DNA from: Alphaproteobacteria bacterium
Lineage (GTDB): Bacteria > Pseudomonadota > Alphaproteobacteria > GCA-2731375
Reading direction: 5' to 3'
Length of the DNA stretch: 52,324 bases
Assembly (NCBI GenBank): GCA_016869175.1
Contig: VGEV01000007.1
Location: 1 to 52,324, forward strand
The notes beneath the pieces are model-generated. The model ran no database searches, was not told the origin of the DNA, and saw nothing but the letters and a program-made list of their open reading frames with translations. The position numbers and the translations under genes were made by a program. This document shows positions 10,178 through 20,552 of this stretch, piece by piece. Numbering within the stretch: the first letter of the stretch is position 1; each line of letters starts with the position of its first letter.

Positions 10178-11041
10178 ATGCAGGGGCTGATGCGCTTGGT
10201 CGTGACGGGTTCGCTCGTCGCCAGCTTGGGCGCGTGCACGACGTGGGATCGCGCCGAATTGGGCAAGATGAGCACGACGGGTGGGCCGTTCGCCGAAGCC
10301 CTGCTCGCCAACTACCTGGAAGAGGGCGATTCGGAGCGCGCTCAATTCGACTGGCTTAACGCCGCGCACTTCTACAACAAGGCGCAAGCGGTGAGCGCGG
10401 GCAAGACCGTGTTGCCCGACGAAGTGGCGAGCCGCGACCTGTCTGCCGCCAAGGCCGATGAGCTGGGCAAAGCCCGCGCGCGTCTGTTGACCGCACTGGA
10501 CGGCAACGGCCGTACGGGCGAGCCGCGCGCCGGCGCCCTGGCGCAGGCCAAGTTCGATTGCTGGCTGGAGCAGGAAGCCGAAGGCTTCCAGAAGGCCGAC
10601 ATCGATGCCTGCAAGAACGATTTCGAAGCGGCGATGCGTGTGCTGCAGTTCAAGCCGGCCGCGGCCGCGGCCGCGGCCGCGCCCGCTCCGGCGGCCCCGG
10701 CCCCGGTGGCAGGCAAGTATTCGATCTACTTCGATTTCGCCAGCAGCGACCTGACCGCCGCCGCCAAGGCGGAAATCAAGAAGATCGCAGCGGACTTCAA
10801 GACCGCCAAGCCGAAGACAGTGCAACTGATCGGCCATGCCGACACCGTCGGCAGTGCCAAGAAGAACCAGGCCCTGGGATTGGATCGTGCGCAGACCGTG
10901 GCTTCGGCGCTGATCGCCGAAGGCGTGGGCTTCGGCGCGATCAAGTCGTCGACCAAGGGTGACACGGCACTTGCGGTGAAGACCAAGAAGGGCACCAAGG
11001 AAGCGCAGAATCGACGCGTCGAGGTGGTGTTCGAGAAGTAG
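10178..11041 (+). CDS. OmpA-family lipoprotein
   Basis: Lipobox LGAC; Ala-rich linker; C-terminal IYFDFASSDLT...IGHADTVGSAKKNQALGLDRAQTV...NRRVEVVF. Confidence 0.88.
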   Translation: MQGLMRLVVTGSLVASLGACTTWDRAELGKMSTTGGPFAEALLANYLEEGDSERAQFDWLNAAHFYNKAQAVSAGKTVLPDEVASRDLSAAKADELGKARARLLTALDGNGRTGEPRAGALAQAKFDCWLEQEAEGFQKADIDACKNDFEAAMRVLQFKPAAAAAAAAPAPAAPAPVAGKYSIYFDFASSDLTAAAKAEIKKIAADFKTAKPKTVQLIGHADTVGSAKKNQALGLDRAQTVASALIAEGVGFGAIKSSTKGDTALAVKTKKGTKEAQNRRVEVVFEK

Positions 11042-11069
11042 GCGCGGGGGGCTAGCGCGCTGTTCGGCG

Positions 11070-11100
11070 GCGGGGCGCCCTGGCGGCGCCCCGCTTGTTT
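11070..11100 (+). terminator. Rho-independent terminator after OmpA-family gene
   Basis: Perfect 10-bp stem GCGGGGCGCC-CTGGC-GGCGCCCCGC (11070-11079/11085-11094) followed by TTGTTT. Confidence 0.8.
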
Positions 11101-11124
11101 CCAGGCGACAAGGATCCCCAGGCG

Positions 11125-11724
11125 ATGGCTGACGCCGTGACCTACTACATGACGCCCGCCTCGCCCTATTGCTATCTGGGCGCCGAGCGCTTCACCGCGC
11201 TCCGTCGCCGGTCCGACTTGGCGGTGGCGATCAAGCCGGTCGAAGGCGGCCTGCTGCTGCCGGCGACCGGTGGGCTGCCGTTGGCGCAGCGGCACCCGGC
11301 GCGCAAGGCCTATCGACTGGTCGAATTGGCGCGCTGGCGCCGCCATCTGGGCATGCGCCGGATGAACATCGAGCCTGCGTTCTTTCCGGTGGACGACCGC
11401 CTGGCCGGCCGCTGCATTGTCGCGGCGGCACGGCTTGGCCATGACGCACTCGCGCTCGGCAACGCGCTCGGCGCTTGCGTGTGGGAGCGCCAGGAGAATG
11501 TCGCGGACCCGACGGTGCTGCGCGCCGCCATCGGGCGCGTGGGCCTGCCAGGGCCGCAGATCCTGGCGGAAGCCGAAACCCCGGCCTGCCAGGCCGCCTA
11601 TGCCGCCAACACCGACAAGGCGGTCGCGCGCGGCGTATTCGGCGTGCCGTGGTATGTCTACCGCGACGAGCCGTTCTGGGGCCAGGACCGGCTGGATTTC
11701 CTGGAGCGCGCGCTCATCGGCTGA
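11125..11724 (+). CDS. 2-hydroxychromene-2-carboxylate isomerase family / DsbA-fold oxidoreductase
   Basis: TYYMTPASPYCYLGAERFTAL ... AVARGVFGVPWYVYRDEPFWGQDRLDFLERAL. Confidence 0.88.
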   Translation: MADAVTYYMTPASPYCYLGAERFTALRRRSDLAVAIKPVEGGLLLPATGGLPLAQRHPARKAYRLVELARWRRHLGMRRMNIEPAFFPVDDRLAGRCIVAAARLGHDALALGNALGACVWERQENVADPTVLRAAIGRVGLPGPQILAEAETPACQAAYAANTDKAVARGVFGVPWYVYRDEPFWGQDRLDFLERALIG

Positions 11725-12172
11725 GCTTGCGTTGGGGCGAGCCGCGCATCGCTTCGCCCTGGCGCACGATGCGCACCGTCTCGGCCCACAGGCCCAATCC
11801 GCCGATCTCCGCAAGCGCGGTCCAGCGTGCCGCCATCGCATCGCTGCCGGCCGTCGCCTCGCCGGCCCGCCATTCCGCCGCCAGGTCGACCAGGGTGTAG
11901 TGGAACTGCACTCGCCCGGTGTTGTCGTGGCGGATCGAGTCCACCACGTCGATCAGGCCCAGGATGTCGATCTCGACGCCCGCTTCCTCACGCACCTCGC
12001 GCCGGGCTGCTTCGTGCACCGTCTCACCCACCTCCTGCACGCCGCCTGGCAAACTCCATTGGCCAAGTCGCGGTGGCTTGCCGCGTTGGATCAACAACAC
12101 CCGGTCGGCCTGAAACACCACCACGCCCACCCCGACGAAGGGCCGCGCCGGGTAGCTGCGTTCGTCAGTCAT
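11714..12172 (-). CDS. NUDIX hydrolase
   Basis: GGVQEVGETVHEAARREVREEAGVEI matches Gx5Ex7REUxEExGU. Confidence 0.93.
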   Translation of the reverse strand: MTDERSYPARPFVGVGVVVFQADRVLLIQRGKPPRLGQWSLPGGVQEVGETVHEAARREVREEAGVEIDILGLIDVVDSIRHDNTGRVQFHYTLVDLAAEWRAGEATAGSDAMAARWTALAEIGGLGLWAETVRIVRQGEAMRGSPQRKLSR

Positions 12173-13883
12173 CGCCGTGGCCGGGCTCCGCCGGCGGGCG
12201 GTAGCCGTAATGCTTCATCAGGTAGTCGCGGCTGAACTTGCCCGTCTGCCAGTCCTGCTCCAGCAATCGCGCCTCGCGCTCGGCCGGCGGGCCATAGCCG
12301 CCGGCGCCCGGCGTCTCTACCACCACCGCCTGTTCCGGCGGCACGACGATGCTGGTCGGCTTGTCCGGCAGCGCCGTCTCGTCGCCGTTGGCGCCCAGCA
12401 GAACGAAGCGGCCGGTACCGCCCGCCTCGGCGCCGAAGATCCCCCACGGGCGATGCACGAAGCGCTCGCCCATGCCATTGAACACCGTGGCATGGCCGAC
12501 CGGCCGCACCACCCGGCGCAGGCCCAGGCCGCCGCGCTGCCGGCCGGCCCCGCCCGAGTCCTCGATCAGGCCGTAGCTTTCGACCAGCAGCGGGTACTCC
12601 ATCTCGATCGCCTCCACCGGCAGATTGGAGGTGTTGGTGATGTGCACCTGCACGCCGTCCTTGCCGTCCTTGCCCGCGCGTCCGCCGAAGCCGCCGCCCA
12701 GCGTCTCCAGATAGAGATAGGGACGGTTGCCGTGCCGGGGATCGTTGCCGAAGAACACCGCCGTGGTGTTGGCGCCGTTGGCGGCGCCCACCGCCTGTTC
12801 CGGCAGCGCCTGCGCCAGCGCGCCGATCAGCACGTCGACCGTGCGCTGGCAGGTATTGGCGCGGCCGGCCACCGGCGCGGGAAACGCGGCGTTGATGACG
12901 CTGGCCGGCGGCGCGCTCACCTCGACCACCCGCACCAGGCCGTGGTTGTTGGGAATGTCGGGGTCCAGCATGCCCTTCAGCACGTAGTATACCGCCGACA
13001 GCGTGGCATTGAGCGGCACGTTGATATTGCCCTTGACCTGCGGGCCGGAGCCGGCGAAGTCGAAGCGGATGCGCTCGCCCTTGACCGTCACCTCGACGAC
13101 GATCGGGATGTCGACGGCGCCCATGCCGTCGTTGTCCAGCACGTCGGCGAAGCGGTAGGTGCCGTCGGGGATGCCGGCAATGGCTTGACGCATGCGCCGC
13201 TCGGTGCGATCCAGAATCTGGGCGAACGCCTCTTCCAGCACGGCGCTGCCATGCCGGCCTACCATCTCCAGCAGCCGCCGCTGGCTCAGGCGGCAGGCGG
13301 CGACCTGCGCGAAATAGTCGCCGCGGCGTTCCTGTGGAACCCGCACATTCAGCAGCAGCAGGTCCAGGATGTCGCGATTGAGCTCGCCCTTGGCGAACAG
13401 CCGCACCACGGGGATGCGCAAGCCTTCCTGGTAGATCTCGGTCATGCCGCCGGCCATGGACCCGGGCGCCATGCCGCCGATATCGGCGTGATGCGCCAGG
13501 TTGCAGACGAAGCCCAACAGCTTCTTGCCGGCGAACACCGGCATGAACAGGTTGACATCCGGCAGATGCGTGCCGCCGGCGGCGTAGGGATCGTTGGCGA
13601 CGAAGATATCGCCTTCATGCATCTCGGACGGCGGGTATTTGGCCAGCACATAGCCCATGACGCTGACCAGCGAGGCCAGATGAATAGGCAGCGAGCGCTC
13701 GGCCTGCACGATCAATTGGCCGCCCGCGCTCATGATCGCGGTCGAGTGGTCGCGCCGTTCCTTGATGTTGGTCGAATACGCCGCCTTGGTGATGGCGATG
13801 TAGCTTTCGTCCGTGATGCTGCGCAGGCCGTTGGCAATGATCTCCAGCGTCACGGGATCGAGCGACGTGCCGGTCTCGTTCAT
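12165..13883 (-). CDS. Hydantoinase B / 5-oxoprolinase family protein
   Basis: LDPVTLEIIANGLRSITDESYIAITKAAYSTNIKERRDHSTAIMS, GGGFGGRAGKDGKDGVQVHITNTSNLPVEAIE. Confidence 0.92.
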   Translation of the reverse strand: MNETGTSLDPVTLEIIANGLRSITDESYIAITKAAYSTNIKERRDHSTAIMSAGGQLIVQAERSLPIHLASLVSVMGYVLAKYPPSEMHEGDIFVANDPYAAGGTHLPDVNLFMPVFAGKKLLGFVCNLAHHADIGGMAPGSMAGGMTEIYQEGLRIPVVRLFAKGELNRDILDLLLLNVRVPQERRGDYFAQVAACRLSQRRLLEMVGRHGSAVLEEAFAQILDRTERRMRQAIAGIPDGTYRFADVLDNDGMGAVDIPIVVEVTVKGERIRFDFAGSGPQVKGNINVPLNATLSAVYYVLKGMLDPDIPNNHGLVRVVEVSAPPASVINAAFPAPVAGRANTCQRTVDVLIGALAQALPEQAVGAANGANTTAVFFGNDPRHGNRPYLYLETLGGGFGGRAGKDGKDGVQVHITNTSNLPVEAIEMEYPLLVESYGLIEDSGGAGRQRGGLGLRRVVRPVGHATVFNGMGERFVHRPWGIFGAEAGGTGRFVLLGANGDETALPDKPTSIVVPPEQAVVVETPGAGGYGPPAEREARLLEQDWQTGKFSRDYLMKHYGYRPPAEPGHGDD

Positions 13884-15925
13884 GAGCGGACCTCCAGGAT
13901 CAGGTTGCCCGCGGCATCGACGCTGCCGCGTTCGCCAGGAAAGATCAGCGTCGTGGCATCGAGCTGCTCGACCACGGCGGGACCGGCCAGCCGATGGCCC
14001 GGCGCCAGGTGTTCGCGCCAATAGACCGGGGTGTCGACGAAGGCCAGGCCGTCGAACGATACCGGCCGGCTATCCGTGGCCGCGGCCTCGCTGGTGGCGG
14101 GTGCCAGCGGCGGCTCCTTCGGCGTTTCCAGGCGGCCGAGCGCGGTCAGACGGAAGTTCACGATCTCCACGGCGTCCTCCGGATTGAAGTAACCATAGCT
14201 GCGCTCATGCGCGGCGAAGAAACGCCGGGTCAGTTCCGCAACGTTGGGCCGCGCCGCCGCCCCTTCGTCGAGCGGCACAGACAGTTCGTAATTCTGCCCG
14301 ACATAGCGCATGTCCAAGCTGAACTGCAGGCTCTGCTGCTCTGGCGCCACCCCTTCGCCCCTGAGCCATGCCACGGCCCGGCGCGCGAGATCCTCCAGTT
14401 CGCCCGCGATATGCACCAGCCGGGCCGCGTCGACCGGCGTCACGCCGCTGGCGACGAAACTCTCACGCAGGTCCGAAACGATCAGGCCCTTGGCGCAAAG
14501 GATGCCCGGCGCCGGAGGCACCAGCACCTGGCGGATGCCGACCGCGCGCGCCACGTCGCTGGCATGCAGCGGGCCGGCCCCACCGAAGGCCAGCAAGGCG
14601 AAGCCGCGCGGATCGTGCCCGCGCTCGACCGAGATCGCCCGCAGCGCGCGCACCATGTTGGCGACCACGATGCCGATGATGCCGTGCGCGGTACGTTCGA
14701 TGCCGAAGCCGAGCCGCGCCGCCGGGCCGGCCAGCGCCGCCCGCGCCGCGGTCACATCCAGCTTCATGCCGCCGCCCAGCAGGCCCCGCGGCGACAGCCG
14801 GCCGAGCGCCAGATTGGCATCGGTCACCGTGGCATCCTGCCCGCCCTGGCCGTAACAGGCGGGACCCGGCAGCGCCCCGGCGCTGGCCGGCCCCACCTTC
14901 ATCAACCCGTCGCGTTCGAACCAGGCGATGGAGCCGCCGCCCGCGCCGACCGCATTGACATCGACGCTGGCCAGTCGCGCCGGATAGCCTTCGATCCAGC
15001 GCTCGTAGGTCAGTTCCGCCGCCGCCTCGCGCACCAGGCAGACATCGGCGCTGGTGCCACCCATGTCCAGCGTAATGACGTTGGGCATGCCAGCCTGGCG
15101 GGCCGCGTCGATGGAGCCGACCACGCCGGCGGCCGGACCCGAGAGGGCAGTGCGGATCGGCAACTGGCGCGCCCGGGCGGGCGACATCAAGCCGCCTTGC
15201 GATTGATTGATGCCCAGCACCGCCGCCGGGGCCACCGCCTTCACCTCGTCCTCGAAGCTGCGCATGTACCGGGCCATCAATGGCTGGAGATATGCGTTCA
15301 GCACCGTTGTCGAAAGCCGCTCGTATTCGCGAAACTCCGGCTGCACCTCGGTCGAAACGGAAACCGGCACGTCGGGCATCGCCGCCTGCAACGCCACCTT
15401 CAGTTCTTGTTCGTGCCGCGGATTGCGGAAAGCGAACAGGAAGCACACGGCGATCGCGCCGGGCCGCGTCGCCCTGACCGCGGCAACGGTGCGTCGCACC
15501 TCGCCCTCGCCCAGCGGCCGCAGCACCCGGCCGTCGGCCATCACCCTCTCTTCCGCTTCCAAGCGTCGCTGGCGCGGTACCAGGGGCGGCGGGAAGTCCT
15601 TTTGCAGGTCGAACATGTGCGGCCGGATCTGGCGGCCGATCTCCAACAGGTCGCGAAAGCCCTTCGTCGTGACCAACGCCACGTCCGCGCCCTTGCCCTG
15701 CAGCAACGCATTGGTCGCCACCGTCGTGCCGTGCGACAGCCGGCCGATGGCGTCAAGCGGGATGCCCTCGCGGACCGCCAGCGCCTTCAGTCCTTCAATC
15801 ACCGCGCGCGCGGGGTTATCCGGTGTCGACGCGGTCTTGTGCAGCACGCTGCGGCCGCTCGCCGCGTCGACGGCGTGAAAGTCCGTGAAGGTGCCCCCGA
15901 CATCGCAACCGATGAACCACGCCAT
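13880..15925 (-). CDS. Hydantoinase A / 5-oxoprolinase family protein
   Basis: MAWFIGCDVGGTFTDFHAVDAASG, LDMGGTSADVCLV, GGAGPLHASDVARAVG; ATGA overlap with the B subunit. Confidence 0.93.
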   Translation of the reverse strand: MAWFIGCDVGGTFTDFHAVDAASGRSVLHKTASTPDNPARAVIEGLKALAVREGIPLDAIGRLSHGTTVATNALLQGKGADVALVTTKGFRDLLEIGRQIRPHMFDLQKDFPPPLVPRQRRLEAEERVMADGRVLRPLGEGEVRRTVAAVRATRPGAIAVCFLFAFRNPRHEQELKVALQAAMPDVPVSVSTEVQPEFREYERLSTTVLNAYLQPLMARYMRSFEDEVKAVAPAAVLGINQSQGGLMSPARARQLPIRTALSGPAAGVVGSIDAARQAGMPNVITLDMGGTSADVCLVREAAAELTYERWIEGYPARLASVDVNAVGAGGGSIAWFERDGLMKVGPASAGALPGPACYGQGGQDATVTDANLALGRLSPRGLLGGGMKLDVTAARAALAGPAARLGFGIERTAHGIIGIVVANMVRALRAISVERGHDPRGFALLAFGGAGPLHASDVARAVGIRQVLVPPAPGILCAKGLIVSDLRESFVASGVTPVDAARLVHIAGELEDLARRAVAWLRGEGVAPEQQSLQFSLDMRYVGQNYELSVPLDEGAAARPNVAELTRRFFAAHERSYGYFNPEDAVEIVNFRLTALGRLETPKEPPLAPATSEAAATDSRPVSFDGLAFVDTPVYWREHLAPGHRLAGPAVVEQLDATTLIFPGERGSVDAAGNLILEVRS

Positions 15926-15996
15926 CCGACCTGTCCCCGCCTCCGTGCGCCGGCGACGATGGCCCGGCGCGACAGCGCTGGCAAGGCAAGACTGGC

Positions 15997-17235
15997 TCAG
16001 GCGCCCAGCGTGTTCTTGTAGAGGCGGCCCGCCTTGGCGATCAGCGACAGGTGCCGGCCCTGCTCCTGCAGCAGGCCGAGATCGGCGCTCGGGTCGCCCT
16101 CGACCACCAGCAGGTCAGCCAGCGCGCCCGGCTGGACCGTGCCGAATTCGCCCACCCGGTTCAACAACTGAGCGGCGACCCCGGTGGCGCTGCGGATCAC
16201 CTCCATCGCCGGCAGCACCTGGGCGCGGATCAGGAACTCCTCCGACTGGTGCACCTGCAGTTCGCCCAGCAGGTCGGTGCCGAACACCGTCGCCACGCCG
16301 GCGCGCTTGGCGATCGCCAGGCTCTCCAGGCCCGGCCCGCGCACGTCGGCGATCTTGGCGATACTGACCTCGGGAAAGCCCAAGCGCTTGCCGTCGCGCG
16401 CCAGCGCGTCGTAGGTGACCAGGGTCGGCACCAGGAAGGCCTTCGCCTGCGCCATGACGGTGGCGATCGGCGCGTCCAGCAGGTTGCCGTGCTCGATCGA
16501 GCGCACGCCAAGCCGCACCGCCCGGCCGATCGCCTCGGGCGTGTAGGCATGCGCCGCCACATAGGTCCGCCAACTCCGCGCCTCGGCGACAATCGCGCTA
16601 ATCTCCTCCTCGGAATACTGCGTGACCCAGATCGGGTCGGCGGGCGAAGCGACGCCGCCCGACGCCATGATCTTGATCTGCGTCGCGCCCTTGCGCAGTT
16701 CCTCGCGCGCCGCGCGCCTGACCGCGTCGACACCGTCGGCGATCACGCCGAACTGCGCCGCCCGACTGCACATCAAGCACATGTCGCCGTCGACATTGCG
16801 GCCGCGAAAGTCGGCATGGCCTCCGGTCTGCGACAATGCGCGGCCGGAATAGAAGATGCGCGGACCCTTGATCAGGTCGTGCTCCACGGCAGTGGCAAGC
16901 CCCCAGTCGGCGCCGCCAGCGTCGCGCACGCTGGTGAAGCCGCGCGCCAGCATGGCTTCCAGCAGCAGGCGCGAGCGAGCGGCGGTCAGCGTGGCTGGCT
17001 CGTGCGCGATCGCCCCCAGGTCGAGCGAGGTGGCGATCGCGTGCACATGCGCATCGATCAGTCCCGGCATCAGGGTGCGGCCATCGAGTGCGAACCGTCG
17101 CGCGCCGGCCGCCTTGATCGGCCGCTCCGAGACTTCGGCGACGCGCGGGCCGTCGACCAGCACGTGCATCCCCTCGCGGCGCGTATCGCTGAGGCCATCG
17201 ATCAGGCCGGCGTTTTCGAACAAGAGCTGGCTCAT
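15997..17235 (-). CDS. Amidohydrolase-family protein (imidazolonepropionase/prolidase-like)
   Basis: GRTLMPGLIDAHVHAIATSLDL, VAAHAYTPEAIGRAVRLGVRSIEHGNLLD, GTDLLGELQVHQSEE. Confidence 0.9.
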   Translation of the reverse strand: MSQLLFENAGLIDGLSDTRREGMHVLVDGPRVAEVSERPIKAAGARRFALDGRTLMPGLIDAHVHAIATSLDLGAIAHEPATLTAARSRLLLEAMLARGFTSVRDAGGADWGLATAVEHDLIKGPRIFYSGRALSQTGGHADFRGRNVDGDMCLMCSRAAQFGVIADGVDAVRRAAREELRKGATQIKIMASGGVASPADPIWVTQYSEEEISAIVAEARSWRTYVAAHAYTPEAIGRAVRLGVRSIEHGNLLDAPIATVMAQAKAFLVPTLVTYDALARDGKRLGFPEVSIAKIADVRGPGLESLAIAKRAGVATVFGTDLLGELQVHQSEEFLIRAQVLPAMEVIRSATGVAAQLLNRVGEFGTVQPGALADLLVVEGDPSADLGLLQEQGRHLSLIAKAGRLYKNTLGA

Positions 17236-17366
17236 CAGGCATCCCCCCGGCCCAGACTAATGGATTGCGAGCCATTGGCCAGACCCGGCCGCGGCCTGAT
17301 AAGCTGACGATCGCAGGCAGCGGCGCAAGACCGCGCGAAGCGACAACGTTGGACGGGGAGAAACGC

Positions 17367-18512
17367 ATGTGGAAGACGGTCATTGGCACCGGGCTGGCGC
17401 TGTTCGTGGCCAGCCCGGTCTTGGCTCAGGACGTCAACCTGCCGGCGCAACTATCCTGGACTGCCTACGACACCGGCACCTCCGGCTTCAACCAGGTGGT
17501 GGCGTTCGGACAGGCGCTGAAGACCAAGCTGAACGTCGATTTGCGGGTGATACCCGGCTCCAATGACATCGCCCGCATGACGCCGGTCAAGACCGGGCGG
17601 GTGCAGATCTCGGCCAACGGCATCGGCACCTACTGGTCGCAGGAAGGGCTCGATGTGTTCGCCGCCAAGGACTGGGGGCCGCAGAAGGTGCGCCTGTTGT
17701 TCACCGTCAACGCCGCCAACGCCATCGCGGCCGCGGTGGCGGGCGATGTCGGCGTCAAGGACTACAAGGACTTGAAAGGCAAGAGGGTCGGCTGGGTGGT
17801 GGGCTCGGCCGCGCTCAACGGCAACATGGAGGCCATGCTGGCGTTTGGCGGGCTGACCTGGAAGGACGTGCAGAAGGTCGAGTTCCCGGGCTATGGCGCG
17901 ATGTGGAAGGGCATGGTCAACAACCATGTCGACGCCGCCATCGCCTCCACCATCTCCGGCGTCACCAAGGAACTGGAAGTCTCGCCACGGGGCATCGTGT
18001 GGCCGCGCACGCCGCATAACGACGAGGCCGGCTGGCAGCGCGTCTGGAAGGTCGCGCCCTATTACCAGAAGCACATGGCGACCGAAGGCACCGGCGGCAT
18101 CTCCAAGGAGAAGCCCTACGAAGGGCCGAACTATCCCTATCCCATCGTCATGGCCTACGACACGCTGGAAGCCGAACTCGTCTACAACACCGTCAAGGCC
18201 GCGCATCTCTATTACGCCAACTACAAGGACGGCGCGCCCGGCGCCGACGGTTGGGATGTGAAACGCCAGGAGATCAAGTGGGTGCTGCCCTATCACGAAG
18301 GCGCCGTTCGCTATTACAAGGAAATCGGCGTGTGGAAGGCCGAGCACGAGGCGCACAACACCGCCATCCTGCAGCGGCAGGGCGTGCTGCTGGCGGCGTG
18401 GGAGGCTTTCAAGGCCAGCAACCCGGCCGACGAGGCCTTTGCCAAGGACTGGCCCAAGGCGCGCGCGGCGGCGCTGATCAAGGCCGGCATGGACCCGGTC
18501 TGGAGCGAATAG
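17367..18512 (+). CDS. TAXI-family TRAP transporter solute-binding protein
   Basis: Signal peptide; WTAYDTGTSGFNQVVAFGQALKTKLNVDLRVIPGSNDIARMTPVKTGRVQISANGIGTYW. Confidence 0.87.
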   Translation: MWKTVIGTGLALFVASPVLAQDVNLPAQLSWTAYDTGTSGFNQVVAFGQALKTKLNVDLRVIPGSNDIARMTPVKTGRVQISANGIGTYWSQEGLDVFAAKDWGPQKVRLLFTVNAANAIAAAVAGDVGVKDYKDLKGKRVGWVVGSAALNGNMEAMLAFGGLTWKDVQKVEFPGYGAMWKGMVNNHVDAAIASTISGVTKELEVSPRGIVWPRTPHNDEAGWQRVWKVAPYYQKHMATEGTGGISKEKPYEGPNYPYPIVMAYDTLEAELVYNTVKAAHLYYANYKDGAPGADGWDVKRQEIKWVLPYHEGAVRYYKEIGVWKAEHEAHNTAILQRQGVLLAAWEAFKASNPADEAFAKDWPKARAAALIKAGMDPVWSE

Positions 18513-18560
18513 GCGGCTGACGACACGGCACGGGGCCGTCCGGTGCCCGGCGCCGAAGCC

Positions 18561-20552
18561 ATGCGCACCAACGGGGAACCCGCGCAGCCGTTCGAGCACT
18601 CGGGCACCATCGAGGCCGAGAGCCTGCGGCTGCGCGAGCTTGGTGCCGGCTGGCAGGCCCTGCTGCAGGCGCTTGCGGTCTTGGCGTTGCTGTTCTGCAT
18701 CAATCAGTTGTTCAACCTACGCCTGTTCCTGGGCCAGGTGATCCTGGACAACGAGTATTTCTATCTGTTGCTGGCCCTGCTGCTGCCGCCGGTGTTCCTG
18801 CTGTTTCCGGCCGGCAAGCGGGCACCCTTGCGGCGGGTTCCGTGGTACGACGTGGTGCTGGCGCTGCTCGCGCTGGCCGTGCTCGGCTATCTCTTCTCGC
18901 AAGGCCGCAAGGCGGTCGAACAGGGCTGGGAGTTCGGCGCGCCGGCGCACGTCGTCTTTGCCTGTTACGCCATCTGGCTGCTGGTGCTGGAGGCGCTGCG
19001 GCGCACCGGCGGCCGCAGCCTGACAATCTGTGTCGGGCTGATCTCGCTCTATCCAATCGTCGCCGACCGCATGCCGAGCCCGCTGTCGGGCCTTGCCACC
19101 AGTCTGCCCGACACGGCCGCCTACCACATGCTCTCGACCGAGAGCCTGCTCGGCATCGCCATCCGCGCTTTCGCCGAACTGGTGATCGGCTTCCTGGTGT
19201 TCGGTGTCGCCCTGCAATATACCGGCGCCGGCGCGTTCTTCATCAACTTCGCCTTCGCCCTGTTCGGCCATGTACGCGGCGGCGCGGCCAAGGTCGCGAT
19301 CTTCGCCAGCGGCCTCTTGGGCTCGATGAGCGGTTCGGTCGTCACCAACGTGCTGACCGCCGGCACCATGACCATCCCGACCATGATCCGCACCGGCTTC
19401 CGGCCATCCTATGCCGCTTCGATCGAGGCCTGCGCCTCGACCGGGGCGGTCTTGATGCCGCCGGTGATGGGGGCGACCGCCTTCGTCATGGCGCAGTTCT
19501 TGGCCGTGCCCTATACCCAGGTCGCTTTCGCCGCCGCCATCCCCTCTCTGCTCTATTATTTCGGCCTGTTCATGCAGGTCGACGCCTATGCCGCGCGCCA
19601 TGGCTTGGCCGGCATCCCGCGCGCCGAACTGCCGCGGCTGTGGCCAACCATCCGCGACGGCTGGTACTACCTGGCCGTGGTCGCCTTGCTGGTCTGGATG
19701 CTGCTGGTGCTGAAACGCGAGGCGACCGCGCCCTTCTATGCCACCGCCCTGCTGCTGCTCATCAACCAGATCCTGCCGCAGCGCCGTTGGGATTGGCTCG
19801 AACTCAAGCGCTTCCTCACGGCCTGCGCCAAGCTGTTCGTCGAGTTGGTGGCGATCCTGGCGGGCGTCGGCCTGCTGATCGGCGCCTTCTCGGTCACCGG
19901 CATGACCGGGACGCTGACCAACGACCTGATCTACCTGGCCGGCGACAACCCGCTGGTGCTGCTGCTGACCGGGGCCATCGCCAGTTTCGTGCTGGGACTG
20001 GGTCTCACCACCACCGCCTGCTACATCTTTCTCGCGGTGCTCCTGGCGCCGGGACTGATCAAGCAGGGCCTCGATCCGATGGCCGTGCACATGTTCATCC
20101 TCTATTGGGGCATGCTGTCGTTCATCACCCCGCCGGTGGCGCTGGCCTCTTTCGCCGCCGCCAGCATCGCCCGCTCGGAGCCGATGCAGACCAGTTTCGA
20201 GAGCATGTGGGTCGGCTCGATCATCTACTTCGTGCCGTTTTTCTTCGTGCTGAACCCGGCCCTGATCGGCAACGGGCCGTGGCTGGATGTGCTGCAGCTG
20301 GTCGGCTCGGCGGTGCTGGGGGTGATGTTGATCTGCGCCGGCCTGCAAGGCTATCTGCTGCTGGCGGGCGACTTGACCGGAATCGGGCCGCTGCAATGGC
20401 CGCTGCGTCTGGCGCTGATCGTCGGTGGTGCGCTGTTCGCGGCGCCGGGCGGCGGCCTGATGCCGCTGCAACCGCTGCAGATGGAACTGCTGGCCCTGGC
20501 GGTCACCGCGCCGGCGGCGCTGATCGCATGGTGGCTGGCCCGCAAGCGCTAG
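18561..20552 (+). CDS. TRAP transporter fused permease (small + large membrane domains)
   Basis: Highly hydrophobic ~660 aa; GGAAKVAIFASGLLGSMSGSVVTNVLTAGTMTIPTMIRTGF, ACASTGAVLMPPVMGATAFVMAQFL. Alternative GTG start at 18543. Confidence 0.9.
   Translation: MRTNGEPAQPFEHSGTIEAESLRLRELGAGWQALLQALAVLALLFCINQLFNLRLFLGQVILDNEYFYLLLALLLPPVFLLFPAGKRAPLRRVPWYDVVLALLALAVLGYLFSQGRKAVEQGWEFGAPAHVVFACYAIWLLVLEALRRTGGRSLTICVGLISLYPIVADRMPSPLSGLATSLPDTAAYHMLSTESLLGIAIRAFAELVIGFLVFGVALQYTGAGAFFINFAFALFGHVRGGAAKVAIFASGLLGSMSGSVVTNVLTAGTMTIPTMIRTGFRPSYAASIEACASTGAVLMPPVMGATAFVMAQFLAVPYTQVAFAAAIPSLLYYFGLFMQVDAYAARHGLAGIPRAELPRLWPTIRDGWYYLAVVALLVWMLLVLKREATAPFYATALLLLINQILPQRRWDWLELKRFLTACAKLFVELVAILAGVGLLIGAFSVTGMTGTLTNDLIYLAGDNPLVLLLTGAIASFVLGLGLTTTACYIFLAVLLAPGLIKQGLDPMAVHMFILYWGMLSFITPPVALASFAAASIARSEPMQTSFESMWVGSIIYFVPFFFVLNPALIGNGPWLDVLQLVGSAVLGVMLICAGLQGYLLLAGDLTGIGPLQWPLRLALIVGGALFAAPGGGLMPLQPLQMELLALAVTAPAALIAWWLARKR

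Noticed and set aside
10656-10690. (GCGGCC)n repeat
   Set aside because: Encodes the Ala/Pro linker of the OmpA-family protein; low-complexity coding sequence.
12177-16021. Long + strand ORFs (615 and 675 aa) opposite the hydantoinase genes
   Set aside because: Composition and lack of motifs indicate antisense shadow frames; the minus-strand genes are unambiguous.
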